Of a stretch of DNA of 31,536 nt, positions 1 to 7,720 are shown piece after piece. Under the pieces are notes generated by a model. The model saw only the letters and a program-made list of their open reading frames with translations, made no database searches and was not told the DNA's origin. Source of the stretch: JBBQIY01 sp964553035. GTDB taxonomy: Bacteria; Verrucomicrobiota; Kiritimatiellia; RFP12; UBA3636. The translations under genes and the position numbers were made by a program. The DNA lies in assembly GCA_964553035.1 (NCBI GenBank), contig CAZKJH010000029.1, positions 1-31,536 of the forward strand, written 5' to 3'. Each line of letters starts with the position of its first letter. Within the stretch, counting starts at the first letter, position 1.

Positions 1-82
1 GGGGGCAAGAGGCAGCTGAAAGTCGCGTGACTTACAAATAAATGACTTTGCACCCTGGCGATTTGGCATGTCGTTTTCCGTC

Positions 83-112
83 TTCACATTGCCTACCGTT
101 TCATGGTATATT
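83..112 (+). promoter_or_regulatory. Sigma70-like promoter of tig-clpP-clpX
   Basis: A -35 box TTCACA (83-88, 5/6 match) and a -10 box TATATT (107-112, 5/6) are separated by 18 bp and lie about 40 bp before the tig start. No gene is visible in 1-150. This is a sequence match only; no transcript start is known. Confidence 0.6.
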
Positions 113-150
113 ACGAACTTCGCTTTTACTAATCACTTAGGCACCCAGTA

Positions 151-1467
151 ATGAACATCGATATTGAAACCGTAACACCCAGCCGAATTAAACTCATCTG
201 CGCAGTCTCTTCCGAAGAGACACAGGCCGAGCAAGACAAGGTCACCAAACAGTTCATGGGCACCCGCGCCCTTTCCGGATTTCGCAAGGGCAAAGCTCCC
301 CGAGAGAAGATCGAGAAGGCTTTTATCAAGGAAATCTCGATAGAAACCACGAACAATACCGTGAACGCCTACTACAAGAAGGCCAGTGAAGAGAAGCAGC
401 TCAAAGTTTTCGAACTGGTGGAATTCACGGATGTCAAGCCTGAGGAAGATGGTGGCATCGCCTTCACAGCCGTTTTGGATCTCGAGCCAGAATTCGAACT
501 TCCGGAATATGAGGGTATTCCAGTCGATAATGCCGACACAGTCATCACGGACGAGAAGGTTGAAGAAGAGTTTCAGTCTTTCCGCAAGAGCATGGCGAAG
601 TTCGAAGACTTCACACCCGACAGCGTTGCCGTCACGGAGGATATGCTCAGTATCTCGTATCATGGAACTGTCGACGGAAAACCACTTGCCGAAGTCGTTC
701 CCGAAGCGGTGGCATTTGACACCAAAGACAATTCATGGTGCACCGTGGGTAGCCAGTATTTTATGATCCCGGGTCTCCCCGATGCCATGGTTGGCATGAA
801 GCTGGGCTCGGAAGGCTCGCTCAAGGTGGTTTTCCCCGATGATTTCTATAAGGAAGAACTCCGTGGCATGGCGGTCGACTATACCTTTACCGTGAAAGAG
901 GGTCGCCACCTCGTCGTACCCGAAATCAACGAAGCCTTTTTGAAGCCCTTGAACGTAGAAACACTCGAAGAGTTCATGACGCGTATCCGCAGCCACTTGG
1001 AACAACAAGCGAAGCAGCAGGACAAGGAACGTCGGATCCGGCAGATCATTGATTTCCTTGTCAAGGCAACGCCATTTGAGCTCCCACAGGCCGAATTCGA
1101 GCGCACAACCGAAGACGCACTGAATCGGTTGATCCAGTACGGCATGCGCCGCGGCGCGTCCAAGGAAGATATTGCCGCCGAGCGTGAAAAGCTCATGGAC
1201 ACAGCGAAGGAAACGGCTGATGCCCGCATGAGAGGCTCATTCGTCATTGGCAAGATCGGCGAAATTCTCGAAACCAAGCTCACGGATCCAGAGTTCAACG
1301 CGTATCTCAACGAGGTATTCACTCGTGAACGCCTCGCTGATGCGCAGATCAAAGAGATCGCCAAGGATCGCGCCCGTTTGCGCATGCTCTACAGCGAAGC
1401 ACTGAAGAACAAGATCCTCGAACAGCTCCTCCAAACCGCCAAACCGACTGGCGGCATCAGCGCTTAA
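151..1467 (+). CDS. tig: Trigger factor, ribosome-associated chaperone
   Basis: This 438-residue protein has the size and layout of trigger factor, the ribosome-bound chaperone and peptidyl-prolyl isomerase that meets nascent chains. The N-terminal ribosome-binding domain carries a signature-like loop, 'GFRKGKAPREKIEK' (residues 43-56), close to the canonical GFRxGKxP. A PPIase-like middle part (about 150-245) and a long helical C-terminal arm region (about 260-430) follow. The ATG at 151 gives the family N-terminus and has a short AGG element 9 bp upstream. Together with clpP and clpX immediately downstream it forms the classic tig-clpP-clpX protein-quality-control operon, read from the promoter at 83-112. 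The family call rests on motif, length and context together. Confidence 0.95.
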   Translation: MNIDIETVTPSRIKLICAVSSEETQAEQDKVTKQFMGTRALSGFRKGKAPREKIEKAFIKEISIETTNNTVNAYYKKASEEKQLKVFELVEFTDVKPEEDGGIAFTAVLDLEPEFELPEYEGIPVDNADTVITDEKVEEEFQSFRKSMAKFEDFTPDSVAVTEDMLSISYHGTVDGKPLAEVVPEAVAFDTKDNSWCTVGSQYFMIPGLPDAMVGMKLGSEGSLKVVFPDDFYKEELRGMAVDYTFTVKEGRHLVVPEINEAFLKPLNVETLEEFMTRIRSHLEQQAKQQDKERRIRQIIDFLVKATPFELPQAEFERTTEDALNRLIQYGMRRGASKEDIAAEREKLMDTAKETADARMRGSFVIGKIGEILETKLTDPEFNAYLNEVFTRERLADAQIKEIAKDRARLRMLYSEALKNKILEQLLQTAKPTGGISA

Positions 1468-1478
1468 TCAGACTCATC

Positions 1479-1493
1479 GGCGGAGCAACCGCC
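1479..1493 (+). other. Small GC hairpin in the tig-clpP spacer
   Basis: GGCGG (1479-1483) and CCGCC (1489-1493) can pair around a five-base loop in the 43-bp gap between tig and clpP. No T-run follows, so it is unlikely to stop transcription. It could protect mRNA ends or alter coupling, but this is speculative. Confidence 0.35.
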
Positions 1494-1510
1494 TCGAAAG
1501 GATCCCCCTA

Positions 1511-2119
1511 ATGTATTCTCAATACGTACCGTTCGTCATCGAACAAACTGGCCGAGGCGAACGCTCCTACGACATTTATTCGCGTCTCCTCAAGGACCGC
1601 ATCGTGTTCATCGGAACACCGATCGACGACAGCATCGCCACGGTGATCATCGCCCAACTCCTCTTCCTCCAGTCGGAGGACGCCGAGAAGGACATCTCCG
1701 TTTATATCAACTCACCCGGAGGCGTTGTAACGGCAGGCCTTGCCATCTACGACACGATGCAGTACATCAAATGCGACTGTGCCACCTACTGCCTCGGACA
1801 AGCCGCCTCCATGGGCGCCATTCTCCTCGCCGCCGGCACCAACGGCAAGCGCTACGCCCTTCCCAACGCCCGCATCATGATCCACCAGCCACATGGTGGT
1901 GCTGAGGGGCAAGCAAGCGATATCCGAATCCAAGCCAACGAAATCATCCGCACAAGGGAAGCCCTCAACCGCATTCTCTGCGAAAAGACGGGTAAGGACA
2001 TGGCAACCATCGAACGCGATACTGATCGCGATTTCTTCATGTCTCCACAGGAAGCAAAAGAATACGGACTCGTCGACGAAGTCCTCGCGCCCAAAGCCCT
2101 CACAATCAAGGCCAAATAG
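1511..2119 (+). CDS. clpP: ATP-dependent Clp protease proteolytic subunit ClpP
   Basis: This 202-residue serine peptidase forms the double-heptamer degradation chamber that works with ClpX or ClpA. The triad is complete: Ser100 in 'GQAASMGA', His125 in 'MIHQPHGG' and Asp174 in 'RDTDRDFF', with the same spacing (25 and 74 residues) as in E. coli ClpP. The 'NSPGG' segment (residues 67-71) is the oxyanion-hole region. There is little N-terminal propeptide, so mature and precursor forms should be nearly the same. The ATG at 1511 is preceded by AAAGGA with an 8-bp spacer. clpX begins 3 bp after the stop, so the two are almost certainly co-translated. Confidence 0.98.
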   Translation: MYSQYVPFVIEQTGRGERSYDIYSRLLKDRIVFIGTPIDDSIATVIIAQLLFLQSEDAEKDISVYINSPGGVVTAGLAIYDTMQYIKCDCATYCLGQAASMGAILLAAGTNGKRYALPNARIMIHQPHGGAEGQASDIRIQANEIIRTREALNRILCEKTGKDMATIERDTDRDFFMSPQEAKEYGLVDEVLAPKALTIKAK

Positions 2120-2122
2120 AAA

Positions 2123-3508
2123 ATGCCACCGAAAAAGAAAAATGGAACACCCAAATCAAATTGCTGCACCTTCTGCGGTGTTCCCGCCGGTGTAGAGCCC
2201 AATTTGATCGAATTTCAGGGTGACTACATCTGCCCCCGTTGTCTACGTGACCAAGAGCAGATGTTGCAGACCGCACTCGAAAACATCGGAACCTTACGTA
2301 ACGAGGCGACCAGAACAACAAGGGCTTCGCACGTCCGCTCACCCAAGGATCTCTTCGACCCTGATCTAAATGATGCCGCTTCCCCCAAGCTGACGCAACC
2401 GAACAAAAAAGTTCCTTCGCCAAAGGAGATCAAGGAATTTCTGGATAAATACGTTGTCGGTCAGAACGAAACCAAGCGGATCATCTCCGTCGCCGTTCAC
2501 AACCATTACAAACGCATCTTCGGGAACACGACAGCGGACGCCATGCGCGAGTTCGATGACGTCGAGATTGAGAAGAGCAATATTCTGCTCCTCGGCCCCA
2601 CCGGATCCGGTAAAACGCTGATTGCGAGAACCCTCGCTCGGATGCTCGACGTACCCTTTGCTATCGCAGATGCTACAACCCTCACCGAGGCGGGCTATGT
2701 CGGCGAAGATGTCGAAAACATTCTCCTCAGCCTCCTCCAGTCCGCAGGCATGGATATCCAGAAGGCGCAGCACGGCATCGTCTTCGTCGATGAAATCGAT
2801 AAGATCGGCCGGCGCACGGACAATGTCTCCATCACCCGTGATGTCTCTGGTGAAGGCGTTCAACAGGCTCTCCTCAAGATTCTGGAAGGCACCGTTGCAC
2901 GCGTTCCACCTGGTGGTGGGCGCAAGCACCCAGAACAACGCTACATCGAAATCGAAACAAAGAACATCCTATTCATCTGTGGAGGAGCTTTCATAGGCTT
3001 AGACAACATCATGAAGCGGCGGGCCGACAAACGGCACTTCGGTTTTACCAGTGCCGATGAAGCGGCTCTCGCGCTTAAGAAGAAGCATGTCCCCTCCCTC
3101 AAGCCCGAACCAGAGGATCTCATCCACTATGGCCTGATCCCCGAGTTCGTCGGACGCCTTCCGGTCGTCTCCGTCTTGGCATCACTTACGGAAGAGGATC
3201 TCGTCCACATTCTTACGAAGCCACGTAACTGTCTAGTCAGCCAGTACCGTAAGCTTTTCGCCATGGACAACATCGATCTGCAATTCGAGGACGATGCGAT
3301 TCAAGCCATGGCCAAGGAAGCGCTGAAACGCAACACTGGCGCACGCGGCCTCCGATCCATCATGGAAGAACTCATGATCGACGTCATGTACGATGCATCA
3401 TCGCTCGAAAACAAGTCGAAGAAAACGAAGCTTCTGATTACGGCCACAATGGTCAATGCACAGTTGTCTCACGAAGCACAACTTGTTGACCTGATCAAAG
3501 GCGCTTAG
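2123..3508 (+). CDS. clpX: ATP-dependent Clp protease ATP-binding subunit ClpX
   Basis: This 461-residue AAA+ unfoldase feeds substrates to ClpP. The N-terminal C4 zinc finger is present (Cys15, 18, 37, 40). Walker A GPTGSGKT is at 158-165, the substrate-gripping pore loop GYVG at 191-194, Walker B 'VFVDEID' near 220-226, the RKH loop at 267-269 and a sensor 2 arginine in 'GARGLRS'. At the position of the ClpP-docking IGF loop the sequence reads His-Phe-Gly-Phe (305-308), a variant of the usual (I/L/V)GF tripeptide. The gene is slightly longer than E. coli ClpX (424 residues), mostly in a linker after the zinc finger. Its ATG lies 3 bp after clpP with only a weak ribosome-binding site, which suggests translational coupling. 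Confidence 0.98.
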   Translation: MPPKKKNGTPKSNCCTFCGVPAGVEPNLIEFQGDYICPRCLRDQEQMLQTALENIGTLRNEATRTTRASHVRSPKDLFDPDLNDAASPKLTQPNKKVPSPKEIKEFLDKYVVGQNETKRIISVAVHNHYKRIFGNTTADAMREFDDVEIEKSNILLLGPTGSGKTLIARTLARMLDVPFAIADATTLTEAGYVGEDVENILLSLLQSAGMDIQKAQHGIVFVDEIDKIGRRTDNVSITRDVSGEGVQQALLKILEGTVARVPPGGGRKHPEQRYIEIETKNILFICGGAFIGLDNIMKRRADKRHFGFTSADEAALALKKKHVPSLKPEPEDLIHYGLIPEFVGRLPVVSVLASLTEEDLVHILTKPRNCLVSQYRKLFAMDNIDLQFEDDAIQAMAKEALKRNTGARGLRSIMEELMIDVMYDASSLENKSKKTKLLITATMVNAQLSHEAQLVDLIKGA

Positions 3509-3546
3509 CACGAAAATAAACGCATTCACAGGAGGCACCCCTTACC

Positions 3547-4572
3547 ATGATACAGCCGAACTATGAAATCGGTCGACTGCTCACAGGCAATCTGGATGCC
3601 GTTCAAAAAGCTTCAGATGGCTTCAACGCCCAGCCAATCGACCAGGTGCTTCTCAACGAAGGGGCCTACCCCTATTCGCGCAAACACACGACATTAGCCA
3701 GCAGCGTCTCGGTGTCCGGCCATGCCACGTTCAGTCGCACCAACAACAGCACGCTAACCTTCGGCCCCTACGCCAAAGACGGTTGGTGGATAAATCGTAG
3801 CGATCAAGCGGAGCAATTCCCCTTCAAGGTCTCCGTTCAAAACGTCTGGACCACGGCTAGAAACATTGTTCTGCGTAGCGGAAGTGCTCACAACTACTTA
3901 CGCATGGTCGAACACATCATCGCCCTGCGAATCGGCATGGGCATCGACAGCCTTCTGATTAGCACGGAAAGCGGAGACCCCCCACTATTCGACCGCGGCA
4001 ATCTCGATCTCGTCGAAACAATTGAGGCGTGCGGCATCGTCGAAACCGAGGCCCCTGCGCACTTCATCACCGTCAAAGAGCCCGTGACATTCGGTGGTTC
4101 ACGCGGCGACTTCATCACCTTCTTACCAGCGAAGCCGGGCAAATACGGACTCTGCATCGACTGTGCGGTCGACTTCAAATCGGCCATCGGCAAACAGCGG
4201 ATTTTGTTCGACGTCTCACCTCAGAGCTTCCGCATCGGTGCCGAGGCTCGTACGAACGCCCCCTACAGCCAGTACCTCTACACCAAGACGATCGGCAAGC
4301 TCTTTGCTGATACGCGTAACCTCGGCTATACGAATAAAAACATCTTGATCCACGGCAAAAAGAAATACATGAACGAACCCAAGCTCATCTACGATGGCCG
4401 CTCACTCGAAGCCGTCTGGCACCGTGCCACGCTTGATCTCCTCGCCGCTGTCGCGCTACTAGACACAGGTCGTTTTGCCGGCACGATCATCTCCTACCGG
4501 GCGGGACATACGCAAGACGTCCGCATGAGTGGGCTGCTCTACCTCAACGACCTCATTACTGAGCATGTGTAA
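3547..4572 (+). CDS. Divergent LpxC-like UDP-3-O-acyl-GlcNAc deacetylase
   Basis: This 341-residue protein resembles LpxC, the zinc deacetylase that commits UDP-acyl-GlcNAc to lipid A synthesis. The match runs along the chain: 'TLASSVSVSG' (49-58) at the LpxC start, 'VEHIIALRIGMGIDSLLI' (121-138) with the base Glu122 and zinc ligand His123, 'PPLFDR' at the usual PIMDG, 'YTKTIGKLF' (245-253) at the ARTFGF strand, and 'SYRAGH' (316-321) at KSGH. The second metal site is unusual. LpxC has H-x3-D-x3-D; here His292 and Asp297 are five residues apart and the second Asp position is Ala301. An extra ~45-residue N-terminus precedes the domain. An AGGAGG site lies 11 bp before the ATG. It could be a true but divergent LpxC or a paralogue with altered activity. 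Confidence 0.75.
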   Translation: MIQPNYEIGRLLTGNLDAVQKASDGFNAQPIDQVLLNEGAYPYSRKHTTLASSVSVSGHATFSRTNNSTLTFGPYAKDGWWINRSDQAEQFPFKVSVQNVWTTARNIVLRSGSAHNYLRMVEHIIALRIGMGIDSLLISTESGDPPLFDRGNLDLVETIEACGIVETEAPAHFITVKEPVTFGGSRGDFITFLPAKPGKYGLCIDCAVDFKSAIGKQRILFDVSPQSFRIGAEARTNAPYSQYLYTKTIGKLFADTRNLGYTNKNILIHGKKKYMNEPKLIYDGRSLEAVWHRATLDLLAAVALLDTGRFAGTIISYRAGHTQDVRMSGLLYLNDLITEHV

Positions 4573-4602
4573 GAGAAGGAAAGTCACGGCCGCTAGTCGC
4601 TA

Positions 4603-4626
4603 GCGAGGGTAATGGCGAGGGTAATC
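4603..4626 (+). repeat. 12-bp tandem duplication upstream of the small membrane gene
   Basis: GCGAGGGTAAT followed by one variable base occurs twice back to back (4603-4614 and 4615-4626). It sits in the 120-bp gap between the LpxC-like gene and the small membrane protein gene. No function is evident. Confidence 0.7.
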
Positions 4627-4692
4627 GACTTATCCCTTGCGGCAGAACGTTGCTTTCTGGTAAACTTACGGCTTGAAGAAAGGGAATACACT

Positions 4693-4881
4693 ATGAGCGT
4701 AGATCAACAGTCAGGCACATTCGTTTCAGAACGTCATCAAAACCCAGCCAATTTCATGAACGCCCAGCCCAAGCGGGAGAATTTCACTTGGGCTGCAGTC
4801 TTCGCGTGCATTGCCACAATTTTATTCATTGCCTTAATTGCCATGCAGTGGCTAGACCTACAGTCCCTGACGCTGGCTTAA
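4693..4881 (+). CDS. Small single-helix membrane protein, unknown function
   Basis: This 62-residue protein is not recognised. It has a polar N-terminal half rich in Asn, Gln and Ser (residues 1-34) and one clear hydrophobic helix (about residues 36-53) followed by a short tail. The ATG at 4693 is preferred over an upstream in-frame ATG at 4612 because it has AAAGGG 8 bp upstream and because the longer N-terminus overlaps the 12-bp tandem duplication. A weak possible promoter (TTGCGG at 4637, TAAACT at 4661, 18-bp spacer) sits just before it. The next gene, 59 bp downstream, encodes a TadC-type platform protein, so a role as an accessory in pilus assembly or secretion is possible but unproven. 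Confidence 0.6.
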   Translation: MSVDQQSGTFVSERHQNPANFMNAQPKRENFTWAAVFACIATILFIALIAMQWLDLQSLTLA

Positions 4882-4940
4882 TCGCAAGAGTCCGGATGGC
4901 TCCACACGCACCATTCGAAACGACCTGAGGCTTACCTGCC

Positions 4941-5852
4941 ATGATATCGGACATTCTAGGCTTGGCTTCGATCCTGTGCTGGTCAGCGGCTGCAGGTTTG
5001 TTCGCTTGGTATGCTGCCGGCATGGCAAGCCAAATCACGTATGTCACCTTAGCTGACGGACGACGGCAGGAAAGACAACTTCCCGTCCTTTTCCGCATTC
5101 TGCTTCCACTGACGCCCAATCTGAAACAAATGGCGATGAGTCCGAGCATGGAGAAAACCCGAAACCAGGCGGACTCTATGCTCGTAACAGCAGGCTATGA
5201 AGGACTGGTATCGGGTTGGGAATTCCTTGCACTTAAATTCTTGATGCCGCTGACCGTTGGTCCATTATGGTGCCTGCTGGCGCACGCCCTTACGCTCTCT
5301 ATGCCCACCCTGCGACCGTCGTTCGGACTCCTCTGCCTGATGGGTGTTCTACTCTCATACGCCTACTCAGTTCTTTGGTTACGCTCTGCGGTGAAGCTCC
5401 GCCAAACGAAAATTCTCAAGGCCATGCCCTTCGTGCTCGATCTGCTTACGCTTTCTGTTGAAGCAGGACTGGACTTCATGACCGCCATGCAACGCAGCAC
5501 GGAAAGAAACGTTATCGATCCACTTAGCGAAGAATTACTCCGAATCGTTCGTGAAATCCAAATCGGAAGCCCACGCCGCAAAGCCCTCAAGGCCATGTCG
5601 GACCGTATCAATCTTTCTGACATGCGTTCCCTCGTCAACGCCCTTGTACAGGCTGACGAACTGGGCGTCAGCATTGGCGCGGTCTTGCGGATTCAGGCAG
5701 ACCAAATACGGATGCGCCGGTTCGAACGCGCCGAAAAACTCGCTAACGAGGCTCCGGTGAAGCTTCTGGCTCCGCTGATGATTTTTATCTTCCCCTCCGT
5801 TTTCCTCATTCTGCTAGGACCCGTAATTTTCAAACTGGTTCAACAAATGTGA
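4941..5852 (+). CDS. Type II secretion F / TadC-like inner-membrane platform protein
   Basis: This 303-residue membrane protein has the TadC layout: an N-terminal helix (about 5-28), two helices near 95-118 and 126-147, a cytoplasmic T2SSF domain (about 160-270) and a C-terminal hydrophobic hairpin (275-300). The segment 'LPFVLDLLTLSVEAGLDF'-type signature is present near 160-180 (here it begins with Met instead of Leu), followed by the E(l)xxGxxxxxAL pattern typical of TadB and TadC. Such proteins anchor the assembly ATPase and polymerise pilins in Tad or type IV-like systems. No TadA ATPase, TadB, pilin or secretin gene is adjacent, so it is an orphan here. Its stop overlaps a GTG codon in frame with eda, which may couple the two genes. 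Confidence 0.85.
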   Translation: MISDILGLASILCWSAAAGLFAWYAAGMASQITYVTLADGRRQERQLPVLFRILLPLTPNLKQMAMSPSMEKTRNQADSMLVTAGYEGLVSGWEFLALKFLMPLTVGPLWCLLAHALTLSMPTLRPSFGLLCLMGVLLSYAYSVLWLRSAVKLRQTKILKAMPFVLDLLTLSVEAGLDFMTAMQRSTERNVIDPLSEELLRIVREIQIGSPRRKALKAMSDRINLSDMRSLVNALVQADELGVSIGAVLRIQADQIRMRRFERAEKLANEAPVKLLAPLMIFIFPSVFLILLGPVIFKLVQQM

Positions 5853-5887
5853 CGGCAGGCTCAGACACAAAAGAGAAACGTGTAGAC

Positions 5888-6550
5888 ATGAATGTTTTCA
5901 ATACGGCACTCGCCACCAAAATTTCAACTTCCGGCAACATCGCCGTCGTTATTATCGACGACGCCAGCAAGGCCGTCAAATTGGCAAAAACCCTTCTGGA
6001 AGGCGGCGTGAACGTCATGGAGCTCACGCTCAGAACGCCAGCAGCACTCGAAGCGCTGAGCAAGATTGTCAAGGCCGTCCCTGAGATGATCGTGGGCGCT
6101 GGCACGGTGCTGACCCTCGAGCAACTCAAGCAAGCTAAAGCTGCTGGGGCTGCCTTCGCTGTAGCACCGGGATTCAACCCACGAATTGTATCCGCCGCCA
6201 AAGAGGCCAAGTTCAGCTTTGCGCCGGGTGTCATGACACCGTCTGAAATTGAGGGCGCCGTCGAACTAGGATGCCGCCTCCTCAAATTTTTCCCAGCCAG
6301 CGTCATCGGCGGCCTCAAGGCGATTAAGACGCTGGTGGCACCCTACAACCACCTCGGCCTGAAATACATTCCGCTCGGCGGCCTCACACCGGAGACGACG
6401 GCAGAATACCTCGCCTGTCCGCTCATCGCAGCTTGCGGCGGCTCTTGGATCGCCCCCACAAAACTCATCACCACTCACGACTGGGATGTCATCCGCGCCA
6501 ATGCCACCAAGGCAACTGAAATCGCCAAGACCGCACGATCTGCCAAGTAG
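5888..6550 (+). CDS. eda: KDPG/KHG aldolase (Entner-Doudoroff aldolase)
   Basis: This class I aldolase splits 2-keto-3-deoxy-6-phosphogluconate into pyruvate and glyceraldehyde 3-phosphate, and often also acts on 4-hydroxy-2-oxoglutarate. Starting at the ATG at 5888 gives 220 residues in which Glu45 ('VMELTLRT'), Arg49, Thr73 ('GAGTV') and the Schiff-base Lys133 ('LLKFFPA') fall at the same numbers as in E. coli Eda. That is the reason for choosing this start over the in-frame GTG at 5849, which overlaps the tadC-like stop by 4 bp and would add 13 residues. The phosphate-binding 'PLGGLTPE' segment is present. No edd or sugar-acid kinase gene is nearby, so the source of its substrate cannot be told from this window. 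Confidence 0.93.
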   Translation: MNVFNTALATKISTSGNIAVVIIDDASKAVKLAKTLLEGGVNVMELTLRTPAALEALSKIVKAVPEMIVGAGTVLTLEQLKQAKAAGAAFAVAPGFNPRIVSAAKEAKFSFAPGVMTPSEIEGAVELGCRLLKFFPASVIGGLKAIKTLVAPYNHLGLKYIPLGGLTPETTAEYLACPLIAACGGSWIAPTKLITTHDWDVIRANATKATEIAKTARSAK

Positions 6551-6589
6551 ACCGGCCACAGAAGGCACGCGCACTCATGATCCTGAAAC

Positions 6590-6606
6590 AGCGTTGTTCA
6601 AACGCT
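6590..6606 (+). other. Short hairpin upstream of nadC
   Basis: AGCGTT (6590-6595) and AACGCT (6601-6606) form a perfect 6-bp inverted repeat around GTTCA, 30 bp before the preferred nadC start. It could be an operator half-pair or an mRNA hairpin. No T-run follows, so a terminator is unlikely. Confidence 0.3.
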
Positions 6607-6636
6607 CAGTTGACTTTGCTTTATACAACTTCTATC

Positions 6637-7500
6637 ATGAAATCCATTGAATCAGAACCCGCAATCATCACCGCTATCCAAGCCGCTCTCGACGAGGACG
6701 GCGCAAAGCATGATGTCACGACACTGTCTCTCGTCGATCCAGATGCCATCGTCATCGCCAACATCCTCACGCGCCACCCTTGTCGCACCGCTGGTGCAAG
6801 CATCGGTAAAAAAGTCTTTGAGATGGTCAACCCCTCTCTCGATGTCAAAATCCTGATCCCAGACGGCACCGACATCGATACCGATGATGTAATCCTTACC
6901 GTAAAAGGAAACGCCGCTTCGATCTTAACCGCGGAACGCTCAGCCCTCAATTTCATGCAACGGATGACAGGCATTGCAACCGCCACGCAAAGCTTCGTTA
7001 AAGCCGTGGCCGGAACAAAGTGCACCATCCTCGACACCCGTAAAACCGTCCCTGGGCTGCGCCTAATCGACAAGTACAGCGTCAGAGCAGGAGGCGGCAC
7101 CAACCACCGCATAGGCCTCCACGACATGGTGTTGATCAAAGATAACCACCGCAAGCTCTGGAAAGACGGCGACCCCAACCGGCTCGATCAAGCCGTACTG
7201 GCGGCGCGTGCAAAATTTCCAGGTCTTCCCGTGGAAGTCGAAGTCGAAAATTTTGACGAGCTCCGCAGTGCCCTTGAGGCAAAGCCGGAATGGATTATGC
7301 TCGACAACATGCGGCCTGCCCAAATGCGCGAAGCCGTCAGCATCGTGAACGGCCGTTGCAAGCTTGAAGCGTCTGGCGGCATCGCCGCCGATACCGTGCG
7401 CGCCGCCGCCGAAACCGGTGTAGACGCTATTTCTCTCGGTTGCTTGACCCATTCGGTCAAAGCCGCGGATCTCTCTTTGGAAATCATCAAAGAAATTTAA
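6637..7500 (+). CDS. nadC: Nicotinate-nucleotide diphosphorylase (quinolinate phosphoribosyltransferase)
   Basis: NadC converts quinolinate and PRPP into nicotinate mononucleotide, CO2 and diphosphate in de novo NAD synthesis. The family motifs appear in order: 'ALDEDGAKHDVTT' near the start, 'ERSALNFMQRMTGIAT', the PRPP/quinolinate-binding 'LDTRKTVPGLR', 'GGGTNHRIGLHDMVLIKDNH', 'VEVEVE', 'MLDNM' and 'EASGG'. With the ATG at 6637 the protein has 287 residues, close to the usual 280-300. An in-frame ATG at 6577 would add 20 residues unlike the family. No Shine-Dalgarno site is evident before 6637, so the start is fairly but not fully sure. nadA and nadB are not in this window. Confidence 0.93.
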   Translation: MKSIESEPAIITAIQAALDEDGAKHDVTTLSLVDPDAIVIANILTRHPCRTAGASIGKKVFEMVNPSLDVKILIPDGTDIDTDDVILTVKGNAASILTAERSALNFMQRMTGIATATQSFVKAVAGTKCTILDTRKTVPGLRLIDKYSVRAGGGTNHRIGLHDMVLIKDNHRKLWKDGDPNRLDQAVLAARAKFPGLPVEVEVENFDELRSALEAKPEWIMLDNMRPAQMREAVSIVNGRCKLEASGGIAADTVRAAAETGVDAISLGCLTHSVKAADLSLEIIKEI

Positions 7501-7599
7501 TAATTCGAAGAATAGGTTCTATTGTCTCCGTGGTGAATTCCTTCTTCTGTGTGGGAAGGTCTGTGAATCGTGAGTGCGCCCCCGAATTGCGACGCACGC

Positions 7600-7625
7600 G
7601 AATTCTAAGACGCATGGAAGAATTC
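7600..7625. other. Inverted repeat in the dxs leader
   Basis: GAATTCT (7600-7606) and AGAATTC (7619-7625) are perfect inverted arms with a 12-bp spacer in the 220-bp gap between nadC and dxs. A weak promoter-like pair follows (TTTACG at about 7626, AATACT 17 bp later). The rest of the gap is AT-rich towards dxs, and no other element is seen. Confidence 0.35.
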
Positions 7626-7720
7626 TTTACGCGAAGCAATATATATGGAATACTAGTGACTGTTGTTCCGTTTGTTTGGAGGTTGCATATCGTTCCAAAA
7701 CATTCCTGTAATTTTCTCAA

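Noticed and set aside
1..82. End of a tRNA or other RNA gene before tig
   Set aside because: A small AGTC/GACT hairpin is present, but there is no cloverleaf, CCA end or other RNA signature.
133..663. Minus-strand open frame of 176 codons opposite tig
   Set aside because: It is the antisense shadow of a well-supported gene, with no recognisable protein features or ribosome-binding site.
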